In this document: positions 1 to 7,979 of the stretch, piece by piece
Layout: every line of letters starts with the position of its first letter
Numbering within the stretch: the first letter of the stretch is position 1
DNA from: Sipunculus nudus
Taxonomy: Eukaryota; Annelida; Sipuncula; Golfingiida; Sipunculidae
Assembly: GCA_026874595.1 (NCBI GenBank)
Contig: CM049307.1
Location: 77,664,643 to 77,728,642 of the forward strand
Length of the DNA stretch: 64,000 bases
Reading direction: 5' to 3'
Made by a program: the position numbers and the translations under genes
The notes under the pieces: model-generated
The model's input: only the letters and a program-made list of their open reading frames with translations
The model's database searches: none
Told to the model about the DNA's origin: nothing

Positions 1-609
1 GGAACCGTGGGTCAGCTGGCACAGGATATGCCCTTCGATCACAGTGAACCTTACACGCATGGTCCCGACGGCTGAAGCCCGATGCCTGGCTGTGTACATA
101 TTGTACTGCTTCTTTAGCAAAGAGTACCGAGTGTCTCACGCTGACAGCGATTTCCACAGGGGTCTGCTGTGTTTAAATTACTGCCCATGTAGCCGATACC
201 AAACGAGGAATGTAACCTCTCGTTGCTGTTGTGTGTCACTTGGTTCTTTCTCGTGAAAGCGTCATTGTGTACCCGATATCTGACAGCGTACGTCACACAC
301 AATGACACCAGTGCATACATCTCCTCATTGTGGTTTTTTATATCTATATGTGTTCATGTCGCGTGGGATAATGCATCTCAGAAACGTATCTTCGCTCATG
401 CAGTGGACTGACCTTGAAATGAGGCCATTTTTTGTTATGTCACATGAGCTCTGCCGTTACTCACATTTGAATTTGGTAAACAATTTTGAGCCTATCCCGT
501 CAACATCCAGGCATGCGCACTGCCTGGACTGTACATGTTCGAAAACATATAAAAGCTGCGGTGATGTCTAGTTGCCAGGCACAATTCCTGTGGGAGCCCT
601 ACCACGACC
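1..609. other. Left edge, no gene seen
   Basis: No convincing coding region is visible. Open frames are short, overlap one another on both strands and show no recognisable motif. The last part is the upstream region of the CARD gene, with a TATA box at 548-554. Whether the left part belongs to a regulatory region or to the 3' flank of a gene outside the window cannot be told. Confidence 0.5.
548..554 (+). promoter_or_regulatory. TATA box of the CARD gene
   Basis: TATAAAA lies 56 bases before the ATG at 610, a normal distance for a TATA-driven viral promoter with a short 5' leader. Confidence 0.6.
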
Positions 610-1284
610 ATGGCTTGTTCTTCACATTGGCACGAGACGTTTTACGGCATACTGCCCCGTTTGGCATCTGCACTGTACGTGAAACAGAGTCTGCTGCCTG
701 ACGAGCTGTTGGCAGAGGGGTTTCTCGACAGGGACGAGCTGGATAATGTCAGGGCGAAGATGACTAATTCGGAACAAGCCGAACTGTTGCTGCACACACT
801 GGCGGATACGAACACTCCCAGAAGGCTTGACAAAGCTATGAAAATTATAGGGCGTCATCACCCAGACGTTTTGCGGATGTATCAAGATCGCATGAAAGCA
901 CTGAGTCGGGATGAGAAAAAGGCTCGACCACACGGTTCGCCTCCGGCTAAGGTGTCTTCGTCTTGGAACGACAGTTTTTACAAAATACTTCCCGGTATGG
1001 CCGACAAATTAGACGTGCTGCATAGCGACGTAGTTGATGTACTTGCTGCACGAGGGTTTATCAACGACAACATGGTCGAGCAGATACGTGTTCACAGGAT
1101 GAACACGGCCCAAGCCAGAACACTCCTGTACCTCCTTCTTGATAACAACGGTGTATATGAACTTGATGCTGCCATGGAGTTGCTGCGCGGCCATTACCAC
1201 GCGCATGTGTCGGATTTTTATAAACAAGGTATGAAACATCTCGATCGTCCCATGCTGGTGGACAACGTGAACAACCGTTCGTAA
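610..1284 (+). CDS. Tandem CARD-domain protein
   Basis: A 224-residue protein made of two related death-fold units (about residues 6-96 and 116-212) joined by a short basic linker. Both units start with a shared pattern (Ser-x-Trp, then Phe-Tyr-x-Ile-Leu-Pro). Both continue like a CARD: helix 2 with Leu, a Gly-Phe-Leu or Gly-Phe-Ile turn, an acidic helix 3, a Met-Thr/Asn-x-x-x-Ala-x-x-Leu-Leu helix 4 and a C-terminal Met-Lys-x-Leu helix. CARDs make homotypic contacts in apoptosome, inflammasome and RIG-I/MAVS-type signalling. A CARD-only viral protein would most simply act as a decoy or adaptor in the infected cell; that role is inference. No caspase, kinase or NACHT domain is attached. The start ATG sits in a good context (accatgg) behind a TATA box. 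Alternative: another death-fold subfamily (DED, DD). Confidence 0.62.
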   Translation: MACSSHWHETFYGILPRLASALYVKQSLLPDELLAEGFLDRDELDNVRAKMTNSEQAELLLHTLADTNTPRRLDKAMKIIGRHHPDVLRMYQDRMKALSRDEKKARPHGSPPAKVSSSWNDSFYKILPGMADKLDVLHSDVVDVLAARGFINDNMVEQIRVHRMNTAQARTLLYLLLDNNGVYELDAAMELLRGHYHAHVSDFYKQGMKHLDRPMLVDNVNNRS

Positions 1285-1601
1285 GCATGTACGCCCCGTC
1301 TAAGGCACTGTATATACACATCAAACGCTGGAAGTGTTGGAGGTCCAGATGCTGATATTAACTCGTGTATTCGGGATTTTTCGAAGGAACTGATTGTTTG
1401 GTCTTTGAGCATACGCAACGATGTAGCATTTTTATACAATGCACGCATATATATGACTGTTTGGAACGTGGGATTAACGTACGGGACGTGTTTCATAACG
1501 GACCTAACGTCACAGCCAGCTCTCCAGGCAATAAGGTTTTGTATAACAGGTTGTTGTGCATGTGATTTGTTTTTGTTTATACTGTAATCTATATGACACG
1601 T

Positions 1602-1607
1602 AATAAA
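1602..1607 (+). terminator. Poly(A) signal, CARD gene
   Basis: AATAAA about 320 bases after the stop of the CARD gene; it is the first on this strand after the gene. Confidence 0.5.
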
Positions 1608-1663
1608 AAGGCATAACTGAATTGCATCCTGTATTGTATCAGACTATGATGGGTTTTATGCTA

Positions 1664-1682
1664 TGTGTGTGTGTGTGTGTGT
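1664..1682. repeat. TG dinucleotide microsatellite
   Basis: An uninterrupted run of about nine TG units in the 3' flank of the CARD gene, followed by further TG-rich sequence to about 1700. Confidence 0.8.
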
Positions 1683-2128
1683 ATGTAAGTGCGTGTGTAA
1701 ACAAATTATCTATAAGATACCATGTGATCTGGTACACGTCACTATCTGAAATAACAGGATGGTAACAGAGTTCTCACTGGATGGCACCACATGTTTTCAA
1801 TTTTGTTTGTTCCCATCACGGTCTCTTAGCTGATGTCCATATTAAACCGTGCAGCTCTGTCACAACGCGTTGCATCAGGGTTCCCCTTAGATATTTGTTC
1901 TACTCCTCCGGTTTATGTATGAAACTCGGCAACGGCAACCGTCCAACTATCTTCAAGAACGAAGTTGATACCAACTGGACCGCATGTTGATCCGTGTGCG
2001 TCATCACAGATTCAGAAAAAAACTATATTTGGATACGCGCAATGTATGCTTGCTGATGGTATTATGTTAACGTTTCTGCCACACGTGTGTCATCCCCTCC
2101 TTCGCGTGTAAACGTCATCACACGTGAC

Positions 2129-2135
2129 TATATAA
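2129..2135 (+). promoter_or_regulatory. TATA box, first lectin-like gene
   Basis: TATATAA 56 bases before the ATG at 2191, the same distance as at the CARD gene. Confidence 0.6.
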
Positions 2136-2190
2136 CCATCAACGGGTAGCATGAACGCCACATGCGCACAGTCTTGTGAGAAGGACAGGC

Positions 2191-3303
2191 ATGGGTGCCG
2201 CTGGTAGTGACTGGATTTCGTGTTCGCAGAGGTTTGCTTACCATTTGGTACTGTTTTTTGTGTTGATGGGGTGTATCCTCCGGCTTACTTTATTTTTTGT
2301 ACTGTACAGTGACCTATGTCTGGCAACCTATGTGACTCCGAGATCGGCTGCGCCTTCTCCGTACCATGTATTCAGATTCTTCGACATCAATCTGACAAAC
2401 AGCGAGGCCCAGTATGCGTGCGGTATGTTACATGATGGCAGGTGGTACCTGCCTGCACCGGATGACAGCCATGACGGGTTATCGTTCCACACAGAATTGA
2501 CTGATTTCATGAACAGTGCTGGTATTTCCGAAGCGTGGATTTCGCTGAAAGGGAACAAGCTCAAAGAATGGCGGGTGTCCGGGACGAAACCTTTCAAAGG
2601 CAGGGTACAGCATAACGGGGAGCAACACAGACACTGCGCCAGAATACAATCTCGATATGAAGCTGCTGTGAGTGAGTCGTGTAATGACGACGTCAAAATG
2701 TTTGTATGCGTTGTACCGTCTTCTAGCCATCTGTTCTTCAGTAATCTCTGCAACGGACAGTACGGACCGTGCTACGCGATATTGCGTGGCGCCGCAAGTT
2801 GGTTTGCGGCTAAAAGCATGTGCGTTTACATAGGGGCACGCTTGGCCGTGGTTCATAATGGGGAGGAAGCTAAAGCGCTGAATAAGTTCATAAAATCTAA
2901 GATATCCGGTGCAACGGAATATTGGGTGGACATGGTGAACCACGTTTGGCAATACCGTCTGCCTGGAAACCGGACTGCGGTTCCCGACATGTACTTTTGG
3001 TACAGACAACGACCTGCCACCGGGAAAAACTGTGCCGTAGTAAGGAAATACCCAGACGGATATTTCTGGGAAGCTGTCGACTGCGACAGCCGCCATCAAA
3101 TCGTCTGCATGAGTCATCGTTCTCTATCGACAAGACGTAATGGCGCAATTGTCAACGTGCCTACACGCTACCCGCACAACGCATCGGATACTGGTACTGC
3201 TACTGGGACATATTCTGCCGCGTCATCACACCGCTCTATATCGCACGCCGTTATCATACGTACATGTCTATCACTGTGCGTCAGTATCATTACGTCAATC
3301 TAA
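2191..3303 (+). CDS. C-type-lectin-like membrane protein 1
   Basis: About 370 residues from the ATG at 2191; the longer frame to 2176 would need a GTG. The N terminus is strongly hydrophobic (about residues 15-45: signal peptide or signal anchor). Two C-type-lectin-like units follow. The first is divergent, with a Trp-Ile-Ser-Leu-Lys-Gly core and paired cysteines. The second is closer to the family, with Cys-Tyr, Ser-Trp-Phe-x-Ala, Ala-Arg-Leu-Ala-Val-Val, Tyr-Trp-Val-Asp and a final Trp-x-Ala-Val-x-Cys-x-x-x-x-x-Ile-Val-Cys. The canonical EPN/QPD and WND calcium-sugar motifs are not present, so protein rather than sugar binding is possible. A Ser/Thr-rich tail and a hydrophobic C terminus suggest membrane attachment (transmembrane or GPI). 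It is a tandem paralogue of the next gene. Confidence 0.72.
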   Translation: MGAAGSDWISCSQRFAYHLVLFFVLMGCILRLTLFFVLYSDLCLATYVTPRSAAPSPYHVFRFFDINLTNSEAQYACGMLHDGRWYLPAPDDSHDGLSFHTELTDFMNSAGISEAWISLKGNKLKEWRVSGTKPFKGRVQHNGEQHRHCARIQSRYEAAVSESCNDDVKMFVCVVPSSSHLFFSNLCNGQYGPCYAILRGAASWFAAKSMCVYIGARLAVVHNGEEAKALNKFIKSKISGATEYWVDMVNHVWQYRLPGNRTAVPDMYFWYRQRPATGKNCAVVRKYPDGYFWEAVDCDSRHQIVCMSHRSLSTRRNGAIVNVPTRYPHNASDTGTATGTYSAASSHRSISHAVIIRTCLSLCVSIITSI

Positions 3304-3732
3304 AACATCAGACGGAAGGGTCATGAAAAACAATACGCCCCCGTATGGGGATACACATGCGCGGAAGATATTACCCAGGAAGTAACATGACACAACGTGA
3401 TGCATGTAAATTACTTGCTTATCAGATATTTCCTTTTTTTTGTGCGTAGGCCGGTGAGGCGGATGTTTTAACACTCCTGATGCTTTAACGAAAATTAAAC
3501 CTGGTTTTTCCCGAAACATTCCCGGGGTGTAACATGACGCAATGTCACGAACTTGACACGACGACTGTTGCATCACGCAGCTATATAAAGACCAGGTCTG
3601 CCGGAGATTTGAATCATATTCGTCCAGTCTTCACAGCAGCCTGGTGTTCCGTCGGACCGAAGCCTCTGTTGCAGTAAGTGTTGTTACGTGTTACGCTTGT
3701 TCTATGCTAGAACAAGTTCTCTCAGTGTGTGA
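3304..3732. other. Spacer between the lectin-like genes
   Basis: No gene seen. A possible poly(A) signal (ATTAAA, 3494-3499) serves the upstream gene and a TATA box (3582-3589) the downstream one, so the two paralogues appear to be separate transcription units. Confidence 0.5.
3582..3589 (+). promoter_or_regulatory. TATA box, second lectin-like gene
   Basis: TATATAAA about 145 bases before the ATG at 3733. It implies a leader of roughly 120 bases or a different start further upstream. Confidence 0.5.
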
Positions 3733-5058
3733 ATGCTGTTCCGTATCATCATGCTACGTTTCCATCTGCTGTATCTGTTGTTGTTCGTCACCACGTCTGC
3801 TGGCCGTCCACATCCAGCGTTCCGTTCTCTCGGGTTGTCGGTGACAAACGCTGAAGCCGGGCACGCGTGCAGTATCTTAGGAGGGGAGACGTGGGCCCTG
3901 CCTGTACCCGACAATGTGTCAGACGCTGTAGCGTTTCATGAAAGACTGACTGCCTTTATGAGCAGCGCTGGTGTTACGGAATCATGGATCTCTCTGAAAG
4001 GGAAGATGCTCAAACAGTGGCGCGTGTCTGGCCGTTATCGTTTCTGCGGTACTATACGCCAGGTGTACAATATGCCGGGGAAACATTGCGCTCTGTTGAG
4101 ACCTAGGGGGAACACCCTCCTCCCCTTCTACTGCAATGGACGCGACGTAGACTTTGGTTATGTCTGCGAACTGCCTACCGCTACCGGGTGTCCTCTGTGG
4201 TTTTCAGGACATTACTGTGAATGCAAACACCAGAACGGACCTTGCTACATATTCGGACCTGGTGTCAGCAGTTGGTTTGAGGCTAGGAATCTGTGTGTTA
4301 GCATAGGAGCGCGGTTGGCCTCGGTCAAGAACGAAAAAGAGATAAAGGCATTGTCCAGAGTGCTCTACAAGTCTGTTTTAGCGCGTCACGTGTACTGGCT
4401 TGATGTTGTGGACCACGTTTGGGAATACCATTTCTCAGGCAACCGGTCTGCTATTCCAGACATTTACTTTTGGTACAAAGACCAACCTAAGCCAAATATA
4501 AACTGTGCCATTGTCAGGAAATTCCCCAAAGGTTTCTTGTGGAAAGCTGTGCCGTGCCACAGCCGCCACCAGGTGATTTGTATGAACACCGTCGAACGGC
4601 ACCAGAGCGTCGCATCTGCGTACGACTTATCTGTCAGCCCGGCTCAGGATACTGCCACCTCCCGGTACCCGCTCCGTATTCCTCATCAGCTGCACGTACA
4701 TGCGTTTGCCGATCCCTCAGGACTATCTGCACGTGATCCAGGTGTATGCAAAGACGCATACATGTCGTCAGGAGACGACTCTGAACCAGGCGCTCCGTAT
4801 ATACTATTTTCAGGCAGCAGCCCTGCACCTAGCACTGTTTCTTCTATATCCAACAACGCAAACAAAGACGGCTATGTTAATGTACGTTCGCTCACAAGTC
4901 CCAGTCCCATGATACCCGTCGATCCACAGCCTGTTATTCCCACAGTTGCCCCCACACACGCAATGAGAAATCTGTCTGCCGGTTTTCGAAAGCCGTTTGC
5001 AGACACATCACTGCTGCTGTCCATAGTCATCAATGCTTTAAACGTCTGCATACGTTAA
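3733..5058 (+). CDS. C-type-lectin-like membrane protein 2
   Basis: 441 residues, paralogous to the gene upstream. A signal peptide covers about residues 1-24. Two C-type-lectin-like units follow (about 35-145 and 165-280) with the same cores as the neighbour: Ala-Trp-Ile-Ser-Leu-Lys-Gly-type, Gly-Pro-Cys-Tyr, Ser-Trp-Phe-x-Ala, Ala-Arg-Leu-Ala, Tyr-Trp-x-Asp-Val-Val and the terminal Trp/Cys/Ile-Cys pattern. A DQPKPN stretch sits where the sugar-binding EPN/QPD motif normally lies but does not match it. After the second unit comes a long Ser/Thr/Pro-rich segment (about 285-420) and a hydrophobic C terminus, as in a mucin-like stalk with a membrane anchor. N-glycosylation sequons are present. 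A surface or virion glycoprotein is likely; its ligand is unknown. Confidence 0.74.
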   Translation: MLFRIIMLRFHLLYLLLFVTTSAGRPHPAFRSLGLSVTNAEAGHACSILGGETWALPVPDNVSDAVAFHERLTAFMSSAGVTESWISLKGKMLKQWRVSGRYRFCGTIRQVYNMPGKHCALLRPRGNTLLPFYCNGRDVDFGYVCELPTATGCPLWFSGHYCECKHQNGPCYIFGPGVSSWFEARNLCVSIGARLASVKNEKEIKALSRVLYKSVLARHVYWLDVVDHVWEYHFSGNRSAIPDIYFWYKDQPKPNINCAIVRKFPKGFLWKAVPCHSRHQVICMNTVERHQSVASAYDLSVSPAQDTATSRYPLRIPHQLHVHAFADPSGLSARDPGVCKDAYMSSGDDSEPGAPYILFSGSSPAPSTVSSISNNANKDGYVNVRSLTSPSPMIPVDPQPVIPTVAPTHAMRNLSAGFRKPFADTSLLLSIVINALNVCIR

Positions 5059-5319
5059 GATTTGCTGCAGTCGAGGAGGGTAAAATGGAAATAGGACTGT
5101 TCTGTCGCATTCGGACGACTAGCTCTGTATATACTTAGACCATGTATAGTATAATCAAGATGTTTTCTTTTCTACAGTTGTTAGTGTCATGCAGTTTGTG
5201 TGTTATGATATATATTTGGAATTGTACAGTATTTCATACAAGTTAACCACCCCATTTACCTGTGTGGGTAGGGTAAGGCAAGGGTGACTGTATACATCGT
5301 GTGACGTGTAGCTTTATAC

Positions 5320-5325
5320 AATAAA
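5320..5325 (+). terminator. Poly(A) signal, lectin-like gene 2
   Basis: AATAAA about 260 bases after the stop at 5058. Confidence 0.55.
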
Positions 5326-5431
5326 CACATTTGTACTATGTCAAGGTTTTGTTTTGTTTTTATCTCTCATGCTCAAACACGAAATGATTGTGAACCCACT
5401 TGTGAATGACTGTTTGTGAATCCACAAAACC

Positions 5432-5437
5432 TTTATT
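5432..5437 (-). terminator. Poly(A) signal, transposase gene
   Basis: TTTATT on the plus strand reads AATAAA for the minus-strand gene, about 120 bases after its stop. Confidence 0.55.
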
Positions 5438-5556
5438 TTTTTCTACCGCGACACTAATGTTTTGTTACGGTAGATTCAACAACATCACTTTATAAACACA
5501 TAACACATCGATTTGCATTATATACAAACATTCGATTTAACACAGGCCCTCCATGT

Positions 5557-7356
5557 TCACAGTGCGGGTGCGTACACCCTGGCGCATTGCTTCAACAGTT
5601 GGTCGGGTGACAGGGCCCCTTCCTGGTATTGTGCCCACAGCTCGAACAACCGACCTTGCATGTCCCTGTACAGTGACCGTTGGTAGCGGGCGACTTTATG
5701 TTCTGGCAACAGCTGCACCTGAACTCTTATGTTTAAGGCCTCCTCGTACAGGAGGGCTATCAACAGGTACAGAGAAATATTTGTCCTTTTCACCCGGCTT
5801 TGTATCCTGCGGTGCCACCCTTCACAGTCATTGTTGGTTCTCACGCTCTGCATGAATCCGGACCAGGCGGCGGGAGGCCACGTTGTAGAGTTTATCCACG
5901 TCTTCCGCACGTAGCGGGTCAACCTGCGCAGTGACTGTTTGAGTGTGGCGTTTTCCAGACGGTTGAAAGCCCCTGGTATCTCCGATGCTGGTAGGAAAGG
6001 CAGTGCTAGCAACCGTCGGCATGTCTTGTGTACCAGGTTGTTGCGGGTGTAGGCCGACTGCAGGCCCAGGCTTTGCACATGCCTCCATACGGCTTGGGTC
6101 CAGTGGAAAGCGCATCCTTTTAACCGGACGCTCGGCATGACCTTCCTGACGGCGTTCCATACAGCCTTCTCGAAGTCCAGCATTATTTCTTGTACGCACG
6201 TGGTCGGGGGCAGCAACCCCATCAAGTGTTTGAAAACGTCAACGTAATCCTTTTCACGTTTCCCGGACATCAACACGAACACCAGTGGGACCTGTTTGTA
6301 AGTGTCGTTGCGGCGTATGAACACGTGCACGCTGTACAACTGGGTGAAAGGTTGTTTCACGAGCTTGAAGGTGCCGTCCATGTACCACCGTTTCGCTTTG
6401 GCGAGCAGTTGCAGCATGTTGCGTGTTGCAAACACGAGGTGCCTCTTGCCGTCGGTTTGTATGTCACCGTGCAGGAAATCTGTTGGGACGGCTCTTTCTT
6501 CCAAGTGGAAGTCGAGGTTCCTGGGGTGGGGAGGTCTCTTGTTCTGTCTGTGCCTGTTTGCTGCGCGTATCAGGTGTTTGGTTTTAGGTATGGCCGTGCA
6601 GATTTCGCCGGGTTTCAGGTCCCTGCGTAAAACCCCTTCCACCACCTCGCCTGCCGGCGCGAACAGGTCAGCTTCTGCCTTTTTCTTTATGCTCCACGAT
6701 ATCTCGGCAGCCCTGTGAGCACCCGGGAGGGGACCGTGTGTGTGGGAATGAATGCCGGGTTGGAAATGGTGTTTGCTGCCTCTTGTTCTTTGCACGACGG
6801 AAGCTTGGCAGCGGGCGCGTTTGTTGCGTTTGATGCAGTTCCAGTAGACGACGCCGTTCCTCCGGAATTTCACTGTGAAACTGTACCCTGTATCTGTGAA
6901 AAGTTTGTCCTTACCCCGTTTGCTGCCACCGGATACCAAGTGCCATTTTGTCCGGTTCGCCTGATCGAGGGGCGTTTCCTGTTCGGCGTCGGCGTGTTCG
7001 TCATCGCTTCCTGTGACCGACGTTTCGTCAAACACGTCAGGCGTCCCGTAGATGTCTGCAGCGTCACGTTGTCCTTGACCTTGTCCGCTCTTGCTCAGGC
7101 ACCGAGGCGAGTTCTGTGTTGATCGCGGGCTCGAGTGGCAAGAGCCAGACAGTACGTCACAAAGGCTGACGTGGAGGTTTTTTTCCTTGTCCGGGCCAGA
7201 GGGACTGCTTTCAACGCTGCTGCTGTTTATGTCGTACAGGGTGACGGAAAGCCTCTGCCTTTTGTTTTTGGGTGATGCTTCTGGCGTTGAGTTCGACCGT
7301 TTCTTCTGTAACTGCATGTTTTCCGGGTTCGAACGTCGCTCGCACTGGGTCGGCAT
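5557..7356 (-). CDS. FLYWCH-finger MULE transposase
   Basis: 599 residues from the ATG at 7356; a TTG six codons earlier also opens the frame. The N-terminal 130 residues are Ser-rich and polar with a basic patch. A FLYWCH zinc finger follows (about residues 150-205): Phe/Tyr-rich strand, Tyr-Trp-Asn-Cys, Arg-Cys-Gln-Ala and a closing His-x-His. Residues 320-530 carry the MULE catalytic core: Asp327 in a Met-Asp-Gly-Thr-Phe motif, Asp394 in Leu-Asp-Phe-Glu, the Cys415-x-x-His418 pair, and Glu512 in a Cys-Glu-Gly-Trp-His motif. All expected catalytic residues are there and the frame is uninterrupted, so the enzyme could still be active or is kept for a new job. Such genes are common in invertebrate genomes, so capture from a host is the simplest origin. 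It has its own poly(A) signal. A role in viral DNA rearrangement or as a DNA-binding regulator is speculation. Confidence 0.82.
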   Translation of the reverse strand: MPTQCERRSNPENMQLQKKRSNSTPEASPKNKRQRLSVTLYDINSSSVESSPSGPDKEKNLHVSLCDVLSGSCHSSPRSTQNSPRCLSKSGQGQGQRDAADIYGTPDVFDETSVTGSDDEHADAEQETPLDQANRTKWHLVSGGSKRGKDKLFTDTGYSFTVKFRRNGVVYWNCIKRNKRARCQASVVQRTRGSKHHFQPGIHSHTHGPLPGAHRAAEISWSIKKKAEADLFAPAGEVVEGVLRRDLKPGEICTAIPKTKHLIRAANRHRQNKRPPHPRNLDFHLEERAVPTDFLHGDIQTDGKRHLVFATRNMLQLLAKAKRWYMDGTFKLVKQPFTQLYSVHVFIRRNDTYKQVPLVFVLMSGKREKDYVDVFKHLMGLLPPTTCVQEIMLDFEKAVWNAVRKVMPSVRLKGCAFHWTQAVWRHVQSLGLQSAYTRNNLVHKTCRRLLALPFLPASEIPGAFNRLENATLKQSLRRLTRYVRKTWINSTTWPPAAWSGFMQSVRTNNDCEGWHRRIQSRVKRTNISLYLLIALLYEEALNIRVQVQLLPEHKVARYQRSLYRDMQGRLFELWAQYQEGALSPDQLLKQCARVYAPAL

Positions 7357-7979
7357 GTCATCTGTGCAGGGCAATATTTGCTAATGTGACGGCCCGCATG
7401 TCACAACACATGCTGCGAGGCGGTGTCGGTTGTCATGGGAGCCACTGCTGTGTATGCAAATACTGACCTAGATAACCAGAACATCGTTACGCCCATACAC
7501 GTGTTTCAGTGAAGACAGGGATAGTGGCGGGCAGGGTCGGGGAGAGGAATGGTGAGCGAAACGCATTTGAGTGGTATGACATCAGTTTACAAAAGCTTCA
7601 GCCGGGCAATCCGTGTTGCAATAATCAGGGAAGGGAGAGGGTTAGGGACCTGCTATCTGGATTTGAGCATACATGATCAAACGTTAGATTGTTTTTACAA
7701 ATTGTGAGGGGAGGTATTTGCTACGTTCCGTTCGTACAGACATACATGTTTCAGTCCCATCTTGATTCGCGCAGGGCATCATCAAACGAAACAAACACGT
7801 TCAACCAAGTACATATTGTTTATTAAAACTAACTAGTAAACGTCAAGAAAAACTGAAACACAAAATACATTGTAACCAATTCAATAGATGAATATAATAC
7901 ATGAACATTTTAACACAAGTCCTTCACACAAGTCCTTTCACTTACACGCAGCCATTACGAAGCCGGTCAAATGTTTCGA
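7357..7979. other. Region upstream of the transposase
   Basis: About 620 bases without a convincing gene. It holds an octamer-type ATGCAAAT at 7454-7461 and TTTATT at 7819-7824, the poly(A) signal for the next minus-strand gene and perhaps for the whole leftward block to its right. No TATA box is obvious for the transposase. Confidence 0.5.
7819..7824 (-). terminator. Poly(A) signal, possibly shared by the 8-14.7 kb block
   Basis: TTTATT (AATAAA on the minus strand) 155 bases after the stop of the 488 aa gene. I found no other TTTATT in the gaps at 9447-9713, 11857-11958, 12127-12321 or in the gene overlaps, so the six leftward genes may form a 3'-coterminal family, an arrangement common in herpesviruses. 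Confidence 0.45.

Larger units (their letters stand above)
1285..2190. other. Intergenic stretch with poly(A) signal and TG repeat
   Basis: About 900 bases without a credible gene. It holds the poly(A) signal of the CARD gene at 1602-1607, a (TG)n microsatellite at 1664-1682, and the TATA box of the first lectin-like gene at 2129-2135. A 69-codon frame near 1781-1990 has no recognisable features. Confidence 0.55.
5059..5556. other. Convergent 3' gap
   Basis: About 500 bases without a gene, between the stop codons of the lectin-like gene 2 (plus) and the transposase (minus). It holds AATAAA at 5320-5325 for the plus gene and TTTATT at 5432-5437 for the minus gene. I looked for inverted repeats that could mark a transposon end and recognised none by eye. 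Confidence 0.55.

Noticed and set aside
1781-1990. 69-codon frame in the gap after the CARD gene
   Set aside because: No motif, no close promoter and no poly(A) signal on its strand before the next gene.
2479-3117. 212-codon minus-strand frame inside the lectin-like gene 1
   Set aside because: It is antisense to a gene with clear signal peptide and CTLD motifs, and has no motif of its own.
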